Source: CAYLNG01 sp964497855 (lineage in GTDB: Bacteria; Verrucomicrobiota; Kiritimatiellia; SS1-B-03-39; UBA6053). From it: a stretch of DNA of 36,128 nt. This document shows, piece after piece, positions 1-7,344 of this stretch. The notes beneath the pieces are model-generated. The model searched no databases. It saw nothing but the letters and a program-made list of their open reading frames with translations, and was not told where the DNA came from. The position numbers were made by a program, and so were the translations under genes. How positions within the stretch are numbered: the first letter of the stretch is position 1; each line of letters begins with the position of its first letter. The stretch covers positions 1 through 36,128 of the forward strand of contig CAZCFM010000024.1 in the NCBI GenBank assembly GCA_964497855.1, written 5' to 3'.

Positions 1-2
1 AA

Positions 3-239
3 GGGTTTTCGTCGGCGGAAGTGGTGGCGGAGTTCGAGAAACAGGGGGAGGTTCCAGTGTCCGAACGACTGCACAAACGCGATGCGGTGTTCACGCGGGG
101 CGTTGCGGTGGGAAGTGGCGAGTTCCTGCAGGGCCTGATGGAGGAACACAAGAGCTGTTTTGGGCCGAAACGCAAGAAAGCGGGCAAAACGATCAAAGGC
201 GGCTGGGTGGGAATGAAGTCGTTGCGGCAGGTGAAGTAA
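3..239 (+). CDS. REP-associated tyrosine transposase (RAYT/IS200-like), C-terminal fragment
   Basis: The reading frame is open from the window edge to a TAA at 237-239, so only the last ~78 residues are present. The visible part reads through a charged stretch (SERLHKRDAVFTRG) into GSGEFLQGL and then FGPKRKKAGKTIKGG. The order 'FT.G...GS.EF', then 'FGP+RK', then a basic glycine-rich end is the C-terminal signature I know from Y1 transposases of the REP-associated type in PVC bacteria. These single-copy HUH nucleases act on short palindromic repeats near their own genes. The catalytic HUH and Tyr motifs would lie upstream, outside the window. Palindromic repeats start two bases after the stop codon, which supports the call. 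The start codon cannot be judged. I am fairly sure of the family and cannot say whether the gene is intact. Confidence 0.65.
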   Translation, partial: GFSSAEVVAEFEKQGEVPVSERLHKRDAVFTRGVAVGSGEFLQGLMEEHKSCFGPKRKKAGKTIKGGWVGMKSLRQVK

Positions 240-240
240 G

Positions 241-319
241 TTCCGAGAGTCGGAACAGACCAACCGGATGCTTTCCGAGGATCGGAACAGGCGAACCGGA
301 GGCTTTCCGAGGGTCGGAA
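241..319. repeat. Palindromic repeats of 32-base period (REP-like) behind the RAYT gene
   Basis: Three perfect 6-bp hairpins of the form TTCCGA-NNN-TCGGAA lie at 241-255, 273-287 and 305-319, exactly 32 bases apart. The spacers are also related: CAGACCAACCGGATGCT and CAGGCGAACCGGAGGCT. The array is therefore a tandem of a ~32-base unit, 2.5 copies long. Such hairpins beside a RAYT gene are the expected substrate class of the enzyme (inference). Confidence 0.75.
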
Positions 320-347
320 TAATCCTGGAGGCCTGTAAGGAATGAGT

Positions 348-371
348 ATGTCATTCGATTTGGTTCTATGA
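348..371 (+). promoter_or_regulatory. Possible 7-codon leader ORF coupled to the lipocalin start
   Basis: ATG at 348 is preceded by AAGGA (337-341) at a 6-base spacing and encodes MSFDLVL. Its TGA (369-371) overlaps the lipocalin ATG (368-370) as ATGA. The lipocalin gene has no Shine-Dalgarno sequence of its own at the usual distance, so ribosomes could be passed on from this mini-ORF. Chance occurrence is quite possible. Confidence 0.3.
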
Positions 372-910
372 AATCCATCAGACGAGTTTCGGTTTTTCTT
401 CTCATCCTCCTCCCTATTATCTTTATGTCCTGTCGCAGTCCAAATCCAATTCGCAGCGAATCCTTTGTCGATCTCCCCCGCTTTATGGGAGACTGGTATG
501 TGATGGCAAACATTCCCACGTTTCTCGAGAAAGATGCGTGGAATGCGATTGAAAATTATGAGCTTCGGGATGACGGCGTGATCGCGACAACCTTCACGTT
601 CAATAAAGGCACTCCAGATGGTCCCCGGAAAGAATTTCACCCCAAAGGATTTGTTCGAGACCCTGAAACGAATGCTCTCTGGGGCATGCAGTTTGTCTGG
701 CCCTTCAAGGCGGAATATATTGTGGTTTATGTGGACGATGCGTACACCGAAACGATTATCGGCCGGAGGAAACGCGATTATCTTTGGCTGATGACGCGGA
801 GTCCAGATCATCCCGAAGATCGAATTGCCGCCATGATCGATCTTGCTGTGGAGGAGGGCTACGACCGCAGCAAAATTCAGCGCGTACCGCATGCCTCGAA
901 ACCGGAGTGA
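368..910 (+). CDS. blc: Lipocalin family lipoprotein (Blc-like)
   Basis: The product has 180 residues. It begins with a short basic N-terminus, a hydrophobic segment and a lipobox ending at Cys22 (FMSC), so it should be lipid-anchored. The lipocalin signature follows at once: GDWYVMANIP (residues 41-50, the GxW motif), then an ENYEL strand, alternating strands through WGMQFVWPFKAEYIVVYVD, and YLWLMTRSP near residue 137, which matches the third conserved region of bacterial lipocalins. Family members such as E. coli Blc sit in the outer membrane and bind fatty acids or lysophospholipids; the ligand here is unknown. Length is normal for the family. It is convergent with purN, with 18 bases between and no clear terminator. 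Codon use looks less GC-rich than in its neighbours. Confidence 0.85.
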   Translation: MKSIRRVSVFLLILLPIIFMSCRSPNPIRSESFVDLPRFMGDWYVMANIPTFLEKDAWNAIENYELRDDGVIATTFTFNKGTPDGPRKEFHPKGFVRDPETNALWGMQFVWPFKAEYIVVYVDDAYTETIIGRRKRDYLWLMTRSPDHPEDRIAAMIDLAVEEGYDRSKIQRVPHASKPE

Positions 911-928
911 TCTGGGTTTGCCTGTTGA

Positions 929-1492
929 CTATTTCGCGAGACGGCGGATTGCTTCTGGAAATAGACGATGTTCCTGGACGAGAATGCGGGCGGAGAGGGT
1001 TTCTTCGCTGTCGTTGTCGAACACGGGAACCACGGCCTGGGCGAGAATTGGGCCCGCATCGAGTTCGGGGGTGACGATATGGACGGTGCAGCCGCTGAAC
1101 TTGACCCCGGCGTCGAGGGCCTGGCGCTGCGGGTGCAGACCTTTGAAGCTTGGGAGCAGGGAGGGGTGGATGTTGAGGATGCGGCCCGCGTAGCGCTCAA
1201 TAAAATACGGCGTCAATATGCGCATGAACCCAGCGAGCAGAATCCAATCGCAGTTCGCGGCATCGAGGGCGTCCCCGGCGGCGCGTTCGAAGGCTTCGCG
1301 GTCGCTTTTGCAGTAGGGGAGCTGGAGGGCGGTCACGCCGTGGTGACGGGCGATGTCGAGCACGGGGGCCTCGGCGCGGTCGCTGACCACGAGGTGGACC
1401 TCGGCGTCGAGGCTGCCGGCTTCGATTTCCCGCTGGATGGCCTGGAAATTGGATCCGCGCCCGGAGGCCAGGACGCCAAGACGTGTTTTCAT
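929..1492 (-). CDS. purN: Phosphoribosylglycinamide formyltransferase (GART)
   Basis: A 187-residue protein that transfers a formyl group from 10-formyltetrahydrofolate to GAR, the third step of de novo purine synthesis in the cytoplasm. It starts MKTRLGVLASGRGSNFQAI, with the phosphate-binding loop of the family. The catalytic block is seen as LLAGFMRIL followed by ILNIHPSLLPSFKG, which contains the conserved N-x-H and the 'HPSLLP' motif, and then a conserved D in PELDAGPI. I chose the ATG at 1492 because it forms an ATGA overlap with the purM stop and begins exactly at the family's N-terminus; a longer frame upstream (to 1690) is low-complexity Arg/Pro read-through inside purM. It is the last gene of purF-purM-purN. 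Confidence 0.95.
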   Translation of the reverse strand: MKTRLGVLASGRGSNFQAIQREIEAGSLDAEVHLVVSDRAEAPVLDIARHHGVTALQLPYCKSDREAFERAAGDALDAANCDWILLAGFMRILTPYFIERYAGRILNIHPSLLPSFKGLHPQRQALDAGVKFSGCTVHIVTPELDAGPILAQAVVPVFDNDSEETLSARILVQEHRLFPEAIRRLAK

Positions 1493-2490
1493 GCCCAGGG
1501 GACTTTCACGTCGATGCGCCCGTTGTCGGTGACGTGGCCGAGCAGGGCGGCTTCGGGAAGGGCCGCGCGGGCGGCGGCGAGGTCGCCGGGGGCCACGACA
1601 ATCATCCAACCGATGCCCATATTGAAGGCGTGGATGGCGTTTTCGAGGTCGATGGCGGATACGATGCGGCGGGCGGCGGGGTTTTTCCACACGGGCAGGA
1701 CCAGGTCGGCGCCCATGCCATCGCCGAGGATGCGGCAGAAGTTGCCGCGGATGCCGCCGCCGGTGATGTGGGCCATGCCGTGGGGGCGGATGCCGGCGTT
1801 GCGGAGGGCCATGACTTCGGGGTAATAGACGCGGGTGGGGGCGAGCAGGTCGGGGATCAGCGCGTCGGGAATGAGATCGGGGTCGTTGGCCATGAGTTTG
1901 CGCACGAGGCTGAAGCCGTTGGCGTGGATGCCGTTGGAGGGGATGCCGAGGATCGCGTCGCCCACCTGGACCTCCTTGGGATCGAGGATTTCGTCCTTTT
2001 CGGCGACGCCAACGACAAAGCCGCTGAGTTCGAGAATGTTTTCATGGACGAGGCCGGGCATTTCGGCGGTTTCCCCGCCGGCGAGGATGCAGTCGCAATC
2101 GGCCAGGGCGCGGGTCAAACCGTCGATCATGCGGGCGATGGGGGCTTCGGAGACGTTGTGGATGCCCACGTAGTCGAGGAAGAGCACGGGCAGGGCGTTG
2201 GAGGTCAGCACGTCGTTGACGTTCATGCCCACAAGGTCCATGCCGGCGACTTCGGGCATGTCGTGTTTCATCAGCAGTTCGATTTTGGTGCCGACGCCGT
2301 CGCAGGAGACGAGGATGACGGGTTTTTTCCAGGGGCTGAGGTCGAAACTGGCGGCAAAGAGGCCAAAGGACTGCATGAGTTTGTGTTTGGTCTCGGTGCG
2401 GGTGCGGAGGATGGCGATATCGTCGACGAGTTCGTCGGCTTTTTCGGTGTCGACACCGGCGTCTTTGTAGGAAAGGTTTTGCTTTTTCAT
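1489..2490 (-). CDS. purM: Phosphoribosylformylglycinamidine cyclo-ligase (AIR synthetase)
   Basis: A 333-residue ATP-dependent cyclase that turns FGAM into AIR, the fifth step of purine synthesis. Family landmarks are the N-terminal SYKDAGVDTEKADELV, the VSCDGVGTKIELL block, the DLVGMNVNDVLTSNALPVLFLDY region, the Gly-rich ILAGGETAEMPGL, GIPSNGIHANGFSL, and HITGGGIRGN. I took the ATG at 2490, where MKKQNLSYKDAGV begins; a 26-residue extension possible upstream overlaps purF and is Pro/Ser-rich without family resemblance. The start lies 10 bases after the purF stop and lacks a normal Shine-Dalgarno, carrying GCCCACCCCT just before the ATG instead. Length is typical (about 330-350). Confidence 0.95.
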   Translation of the reverse strand: MKKQNLSYKDAGVDTEKADELVDDIAILRTRTETKHKLMQSFGLFAASFDLSPWKKPVILVSCDGVGTKIELLMKHDMPEVAGMDLVGMNVNDVLTSNALPVLFLDYVGIHNVSEAPIARMIDGLTRALADCDCILAGGETAEMPGLVHENILELSGFVVGVAEKDEILDPKEVQVGDAILGIPSNGIHANGFSLVRKLMANDPDLIPDALIPDLLAPTRVYYPEVMALRNAGIRPHGMAHITGGGIRGNFCRILGDGMGADLVLPVWKNPAARRIVSAIDLENAIHAFNMGIGWMIVVAPGDLAAARAALPEAALLGHVTDNGRIDVKVPWA

Positions 2491-2500
2491 AGGGGTGGGC

Positions 2501-4021
2501 TCAGGGCCGGGTTTGGGGGCGCTGCGGAAGGGGGAGGGGGAGTTGCTGTTGAGATTTGGCGGAATCATTGCGTTCCATTTCGATGGCGCGCAGGTATTCG
2601 GGGGTCACATCGCCGGAAACGTAGATGCCGTCGAAGCAGGAGGATTCGCATTTGCCAATCGTGGGGTTGCCGCGTTTGATGGCTTCTTCGAGGTCGGCGA
2701 GGTCCTGATAGATCACGCCGTCCGCGCCGATTTCCTTGGCGACCTGCTTTTCGTTGCGTCCGTGGGCGATGAGTTCGTAGGAGGCGGGCATGTCGATGCC
2801 GTAGACGTTGGGATAGCGCACGGGCGGGGCGGCGGAGGCGACGTAGACTTTCCGGGCTCCGGCTTCGCGGGCCATTTGCACGATCTGCTGGGAGGTGTTG
2901 CCGCGCACGATCGAGTCGTCCACCAGCAACACGCTTTTGCCTTCGAATTCAAGGGGAATGGGGCTCAGTTTTTTGCGGATGGAGTTGCGGCGCTCCTTTT
3001 GTCCCGGCATGATGAAGGTGCGGCCGATGTAGCGGTTTTTGATGAAGCCTTCGCGGTACTTGATGCCGAGGTGATAGGCAATGGGCAGGGCGGCGGTGCG
3101 GCTGGTGTCGGGAATGGGAATTACAACATCGACCTGCACGTCGCGCCACTCGCGGAGGATCTTGTCGGCGAGGGTTTCGCCCATGCGCAGGCGGGCCTTG
3201 TAGACGGAGACTCCGTCGATGATACTGTCCGGGCGGGCCAGATAGACAAATTCGAACACGCAGGGGTGGAGGCGGGGATTTTCGGCACATTGTTGGGTCA
3301 GCAGGCTGCCATCGACGCCGATGAGCACGCATTCTCCGGGCGCGATATCGCGCAGGAGGCTGTAGCCGTTGGCGGTGAGGGCGACGCTTTCGCTGGCGAC
3401 CATGTGGCTGACGAATCCGCTGGCCTCCTGGCGGCGTCCGAGCACCAGCGGGCGGATGCCGAAGGGGTCGCGGAAGGCGAAGACACCGAAGCCGAGAATG
3501 ATGCCCACGGCCGCGTAGGCACCGTGGCAGCGGGCATGAACCCCTCGCACCGCCTCGAACACATCGTCCACGGAGAGGCGGAGTTTGCCGCGGACGGCGA
3601 GTTCGTGGGCGAAAATGTTGAGCAGCACTTCGGAGTCGCTGTTGGTGTTGAGGTGGCGGAGGTCGTTGGTGAAGAGTTCTTCCGTCAGTTGCCGCGTGTT
3701 GGTCAGGTTGCCGTTGTGCGCCAGCACGATGCCGTAGGGCGAATTGACGTAGAAGGGCTGGGCCTCCTGACAGTTCGAGCTGCCGGCGGTGGGGTAACGG
3801 CAGTGGGCTATGCCCATGTTGCCGACCAGATTGCTCATTTGTTCGGAGTCGAAGACGTCGCGCACCAGACCGTTGTCTTTTTGCAGGTACACGCGGTTGC
3901 CGTCGGAGGTGGCGATGCCGGCGGCGTCCTGGCCGCGGTGCTGGATCATCAGCAGAGCATCGTAGAGGGCGAGGGCGGCTCGGTCTTCAGGACGGGTGAC
4001 GACTCCGGCGATTCCGCACAT
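2501..4021 (-). CDS. purF: Amidophosphoribosyltransferase (glutamine PRPP amidotransferase)
   Basis: A 506-residue enzyme for the first committed step, PRPP plus glutamine to phosphoribosylamine. It is an N-terminal nucleophile (class II) glutaminase: MCGIAGVV places Cys2 at the mature N-terminus, followed by IQHRGQDAAGIAT, IAHCRYPTAGSS and LAHNGNLTN. The C-terminal phosphoribosyltransferase half shows VVIPIPDTSRTAALPIA and the PRPP loop VLLVDDSIVRGNTS. CESSCFDGIYVSGD near the C-terminus could carry the Fe-S cluster Cys found in Bacillus-type PurF. The start at 4021 removes 12 residues of an alternative start so that Cys is residue 2, as autoprocessing needs; a short propeptide as in B. subtilis cannot be excluded. 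It is first in purF-purM-purN, with a promoter candidate at 4153-4180. Confidence 0.95.
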   Translation of the reverse strand: MCGIAGVVTRPEDRAALALYDALLMIQHRGQDAAGIATSDGNRVYLQKDNGLVRDVFDSEQMSNLVGNMGIAHCRYPTAGSSNCQEAQPFYVNSPYGIVLAHNGNLTNTRQLTEELFTNDLRHLNTNSDSEVLLNIFAHELAVRGKLRLSVDDVFEAVRGVHARCHGAYAAVGIILGFGVFAFRDPFGIRPLVLGRRQEASGFVSHMVASESVALTANGYSLLRDIAPGECVLIGVDGSLLTQQCAENPRLHPCVFEFVYLARPDSIIDGVSVYKARLRMGETLADKILREWRDVQVDVVIPIPDTSRTAALPIAYHLGIKYREGFIKNRYIGRTFIMPGQKERRNSIRKKLSPIPLEFEGKSVLLVDDSIVRGNTSQQIVQMAREAGARKVYVASAAPPVRYPNVYGIDMPASYELIAHGRNEKQVAKEIGADGVIYQDLADLEEAIKRGNPTIGKCESSCFDGIYVSGDVTPEYLRAIEMERNDSAKSQQQLPLPLPQRPQTRP

Positions 4022-4152
4022 GGTCAGGCCATCCGGGAGGGTTGGTGACCGCGACACGGGTCTGCGGCAATAACGGTGGGGATCGGTGCAGAAAAATCCT
4101 GGTGCATGCGCGCCTAGAGGGTCCGGGGTGGGGGAATCAAAGGAAAGGCCGT

Positions 4153-4180
4153 CTTATATGCCGCGTTCATCCGCGTTCAA
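4153..4180 (-). promoter_or_regulatory. Sigma70-type promoter for purF-purM-purN
   Basis: On the minus strand, TTGAAC (4175-4180) and TATAAG (4153-4158) are 16 bases apart. Transcription would start about 125 bases before purF, leaving a long leader. The spacer and -35 box overlap a direct repeat CCGCGTTCA at 4161-4169 and 4171-4179 (plus-strand reading), one helical turn apart, which could be an operator. This is the best promoter match in the window. Confidence 0.5.
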
Positions 4181-4194
4181 GTACGAACTAAAAT

Positions 4195-4476
4195 TTACAG
4201 CAGCCGGGCCAGGTCCGCAGCGGACAGGCCCTCGATGTGCAGGCATTTGTCGCGGCTGTGATCCCCGGAGACGAGGCGCAGTTGTCGGCGGGGCAGGTCG
4301 AGGCTCGCGGCCAGGAACAGCCGGAGAGCCTCGTTGGCTTTGTTGTCCACGGGCGAGGCTTGCAGGCGGACGCGAAGGGCTTCGCCCGCAACCCCGGCGA
4401 TCTCCGTGCGGCTGGCGCGGGGCACGACGCGCACGCGCAGGAGACAGCCGTCGGGGGTGTCCTCGGCCCAGGCCAT
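4195..4476 (-). CDS. yggU: DUF167 / YggU family small protein
   Basis: A 93-residue protein with the layout of the YggU/DUF167 family: a strand LLRVRVVPRASRTEI, then LRVRLQASPVDNKANEAL (the family's 'V.aPpvdGkAN.al' signature), LFLAASLDLPRRQLRLVSGDHSRDK, and a C-terminal helix. No biochemical function is firmly established for the family. It starts two bases after the ilvD stop, so the two are surely cotranscribed. The purF promoter lies just downstream. Confidence 0.85.
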   Translation of the reverse strand: MAWAEDTPDGCLLRVRVVPRASRTEIAGVAGEALRVRLQASPVDNKANEALRLFLAASLDLPRRQLRLVSGDHSRDKCLHIEGLSAADLARLL

Positions 4477-4478
4477 TG

Positions 4479-6230
4479 TTACAGGCGATGGGGCTTGGGC
4501 AGAACTTTGTCGGTCAGGGCCCCTTCGCTGGCGGAAGTGACGGTTGCCGCGAACTTGGCGAGCACGCCACGCGTCACGCGGGGTTTGGGCAGTTTGACCT
4601 TTTTGAGGCGTTCCTTGATTTTCTTTTTCGAAACGTGCAGGTTCAGTTCCTGTTTTTCGGCGTCGATGGAAATGATGTCGCCGTCCTCCACGACCGCCAG
4701 CGGACCGCCGATCGCGGCTTCCGGGGTGATGTGTCCGACCACAAAACCATGACTGCCGCCCGAGAAGCGTCCGTCCGTGATCAGGGCCACGTCTTTACCG
4801 AGGCCCTTGCCCATGACAGCGCTGGTGGGCGAGAGCATTTCGCGCATTCCGGGGCCGCCGACCGGGCCTTCGAAGCGGATGACGATGACGTGACCTTTTT
4901 CGATGCTGCCGTCCAGAATCGCGGTGAGTGCGGTTTCCTCGGAGGCGAACACTTTGGCCGTGCCTTTGAAATAGAGGCCTTCCTTTCCGCTGATCTTGGC
5001 CACGGACCCTTCCGGCGCAAGGTTGCCGCGCAGGATCACGAGATGGCTTTCCGGCTTGATGGGATTGGAGAAGGGGCGGATGATGTCCTGTCCTTTGGGA
5101 TAGGCTTTGACCTTCTTGAGATTTTCGGCGAGGGTTTTGCCGGTGACGGTCAGGCAGTCGCCGTGCAGCAGGCCCTTTTGCAAGAGCATCTTCATCAGAG
5201 GTTCGATGCCGCCGATTTTCACCAGCTCGTTCATCACGTATTTGCCGCTGGGCTTGAGGTCGGCGAGCACGGGGACGTTTTTGCCAATGCGGGTGAAATC
5301 GTCGAGTTCCAGTTTCACGCCGGCGGTCCAGGCCATGGCCAGAAGGTGGAGGACGGCATTGGTGGATCCCCCGAGGGCGCAGACGATGGTTATGGCGTTT
5401 TCGAAGGCCTTTTTGGTCATGATGTCGCGCGGGGTGATGCCCTTGGCGATGAGATCCATCACGGCCTCGCCGGCCTTGCGGCAATCCACTTTTTTGTCAT
5501 TGGAAATCGCGGCCTGCGAGGAAGATCCGGGCAGACTCATGCCGAGGGCTTCGATGGCGGAGGCCATGGTGTTGGCGGTGTACATGCCGCCGCAGGAGCC
5601 GGGTCCGGGAATGGCGCATTCTTCAATCTGCTGAAGTTCCGCGTCGTCGATTTCGCCGCGGGCGTGGGAGCCCACCGCCTCGAACACCGAGACGATGTCG
5701 ACGTCCTTGCCTTTGTGTTTGCCGGGAAGGATGGTGCCGCCATAGACAAAGACGGCGGGACGGTTGAGGCGGGCGATGGCCATCATGCAGCCGGGCATGT
5801 TCTTGTCGCAGCCGCCGATGGCCACGAGTCCATCAAACATTTCGCACCCACTGACGGTTTCGATGGAATCGGCGATGACTTCGCGGGAAACCAGCGAGTA
5901 GTGCATGCCGTCGGTGCCCATGGAGATGCCGTCGGAGATGGTGATGGTGTTGAAGATGACGCCCTTGCCGCCGACGGCATCCACACCCGCGCAGGCCTCC
6001 AGGGCCAGCTTGTCAATGTGCATGTTGCAAGGTGTGACCATGCTCCAGGTGGATGCGATGCCGACCTGGGGTTTTTTGAAATCCTCGCGGCTGAAACCGA
6101 CAGCGTGCAGCATCGCGCGACTGGCGGCGCGGGCTGGCGTTTCCGTGATCTGCGACGAATAGGGGCGGTTGCAGGCCGAGCATCCGCCACAGGAACTGGC
6201 GGCGGCGGTTTTCTTCTTTTTGGAGGGCAT
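4479..6230 (-). CDS. ilvD: Dihydroxy-acid dehydratase
   Basis: A 583-residue Fe-S enzyme that dehydrates 2,3-dihydroxy-isovalerate and its ethyl homologue in valine, isoleucine and leucine synthesis. The three cluster cysteines sit in TPCNMH (Cys68), GGCDKNMPGCMMA (Cys141) and GSCGGMYTANTM (Cys213). The signatures ISDGISMGTDGMHYSLVSRE and GRFSGGSHGFVVGHITPEA are also intact. The N-terminus is unusual: before the normal start motif RPYSSQITE there is a lysine-rich stretch and SSCGGCSAC, a CxxCxxC cluster (Cys14, 17, 20) that I do not expect in the family. The start is supported by AAGGA seven bases upstream. It is first of ilvD-yggU and divergent from lptC, with 140 bases between. Confidence 0.95.
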   Translation of the reverse strand: MPSKKKKTAAASSCGGCSACNRPYSSQITETPARAASRAMLHAVGFSREDFKKPQVGIASTWSMVTPCNMHIDKLALEACAGVDAVGGKGVIFNTITISDGISMGTDGMHYSLVSREVIADSIETVSGCEMFDGLVAIGGCDKNMPGCMMAIARLNRPAVFVYGGTILPGKHKGKDVDIVSVFEAVGSHARGEIDDAELQQIEECAIPGPGSCGGMYTANTMASAIEALGMSLPGSSSQAAISNDKKVDCRKAGEAVMDLIAKGITPRDIMTKKAFENAITIVCALGGSTNAVLHLLAMAWTAGVKLELDDFTRIGKNVPVLADLKPSGKYVMNELVKIGGIEPLMKMLLQKGLLHGDCLTVTGKTLAENLKKVKAYPKGQDIIRPFSNPIKPESHLVILRGNLAPEGSVAKISGKEGLYFKGTAKVFASEETALTAILDGSIEKGHVIVIRFEGPVGGPGMREMLSPTSAVMGKGLGKDVALITDGRFSGGSHGFVVGHITPEAAIGGPLAVVEDGDIISIDAEKQELNLHVSKKKIKERLKKVKLPKPRVTRGVLAKFAATVTSASEGALTDKVLPKPHRL

Positions 6231-6370
6231 GGGCTGGTCCTTGGATGGGATGAACAGAAGGGTGGACCTTTTAGCGCATTCGGACTGCTCCGGTCCAGCG
6301 AAAAGCCGAATTTTGATTCCATGCCGGATATTTTGTGGACAAGCGCGGGGGGGAGTGTTACCTTTGTCTC

Positions 6371-6862
6371 ATGGTTGACCGGAATCACGTCTTGAAGCAG
6401 ATCGCGCGCGCTGTGACGCGCTGGGGATGGGGAGGGTTGGTGTTGCTGGCCCCCCTTTGCCTTTCGGCTCAAACCCAGGGTGCGGGCATCCGCGTCCCTG
6501 AACGCGATGAGAAGGGCGTGATGACGTCCCTGCTCACGGGCGAAAAAGCGCGTTTGTTCCCCGGAAAGCCGGTCATGATCGAAGGGCTTGTTATTCGCTT
6601 TTTTGAGGCTGACGGGGAAACCGTGCGCATGAAAATGGAGTCCCCGAGCTGCGAGTATGACGATCGGCGCGGACGCGCGATCTCGGAGGACAGCGTCCGC
6701 ATCAGCGGTAATGGTTTTGACATTCGAGGCAAAGGCTACGTATACACAGCCCGTGATCAACGCATGGAAATCAACAGCCAGGTCAAGGTCACCCTGACCC
6801 AACTTCACCGTCCGAACTCGATTCTCCCCAGGTCCAACAGCTCTCCCGATCCAACCCCATGA
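6371..6862 (+). CDS. lptC: LptC-like periplasmic LPS-export protein
   Basis: A 163-residue exported protein. A basic N-terminus and a hydrophobic segment (about residues 16-33, ending LSAQ) form a signal peptide or anchor. The rest is a string of short strands typical of the LptC/OstA jellyroll: LLTGEKARLFPGKPVMIEGL, IRFFEADGETVRMKMESPSCEYDD, and AISEDSVRISGNGFDIRGKGY. LptC would link the inner-membrane LptBFG ATPase to the LptA bridge. It overlaps lptA by four bases (ATGA). Similarity is structural in pattern rather than strong in sequence, so the name rests partly on the neighbours lptA and lptB. I chose ATG 6371 over 6335 because the signal peptide follows it directly. Confidence 0.7.
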   Translation: MVDRNHVLKQIARAVTRWGWGGLVLLAPLCLSAQTQGAGIRVPERDEKGVMTSLLTGEKARLFPGKPVMIEGLVIRFFEADGETVRMKMESPSCEYDDRRGRAISEDSVRISGNGFDIRGKGYVYTARDQRMEINSQVKVTLTQLHRPNSILPRSNSSPDPTP

Positions 6863-7344
6863 AATTTCTTCTCCTGCTTCCGATTCTCACGGCTTTCGTC
6901 CTGTCCTCGGCTTTCGCCCAGCCCGCGGCGCCGGCGGAAGGGGACCGCGTCACTGAAATCACGAGTGACAAGCTCCTCTTCGACTACGCGAAAAAACTCG
7001 CGGTGTTCACCGGGAATGTAGTGGTCGCCGATCCGGACATCCACATCACGGCGGACAAGATAACCATTTACCTCGACAAAGACGATCAGGTGGAGAAAAT
7101 CGTTTCCGAGGGGCGTGTGGTGATCAAGATGGAGGGCATGCACAGCCGCAGTGGCCGCGCGGAGTATACGCCGGGCGATGGCAAGGTGGTGCTGGAGGAT
7201 CGTCCACAGGTTTCGCGTCAGGGTTCCATTTTGCAGGCCGAGGAGAAAATGATCTACTGGCGGCTGGAGAACCGTCTTGAAGCCAACAATGTCCGCATGT
7301 TGAATTTCCAGGAGGACGGGCGTGACCGCAATCTCTTCCCCTGA
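6859..7344 (+). CDS. lptA: LptA/OstA-like periplasmic LPS-transport protein
   Basis: A 161-residue protein with a signal peptide (MKFLLLLPILTAFVLSSAFA, cleavage before QPAAPA). The body shows the OstA-like pattern: TEITSDKLLFDYAKKLAVFTGNV, VVADPDIHITADKITIYL, KIVSEGRVVIKMEGMHSRSGRAEYTPGDGKVVL. 'a.a..a.Y......l.l.g.v.v' is characteristic of LptA, which polymerises in the periplasm to pass LPS to the outer membrane. It overlaps lptC by four bases and lptB by 23 bases. Length is close to that of E. coli LptA. Confidence 0.85.
   Translation: MKFLLLLPILTAFVLSSAFAQPAAPAEGDRVTEITSDKLLFDYAKKLAVFTGNVVVADPDIHITADKITIYLDKDDQVEKIVSEGRVVIKMEGMHSRSGRAEYTPGDGKVVLEDRPQVSRQGSILQAEEKMIYWRLENRLEANNVRMLNFQEDGRDRNLFP
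7310..7315 (+). promoter_or_regulatory. Shine-Dalgarno that decides the GTG start of lptB
   Basis: A perfect AGGAGG sits six bases before GTG 7322 and inside the end of lptA. The alternative ATG at 7373 has no such site. Confidence 0.7.

Noticed and set aside
241..319. CRISPR array with 32-base period
   Set aside because: The 'spacers' are similar to each other and the repeat is only 15 bases, so it is a tandem REP-like array.
929..1690. N-terminal extension of PurN to 1690
   Set aside because: The extra 66 residues are out-of-frame purM sequence, Arg/Pro-rich; the ATGA overlap at 1489-1492 marks the real start.
4086..6395. A 769-codon open frame opposite yggU and ilvD
   Set aside because: It is an antisense shadow; ilvD has every catalytic motif on the other strand.
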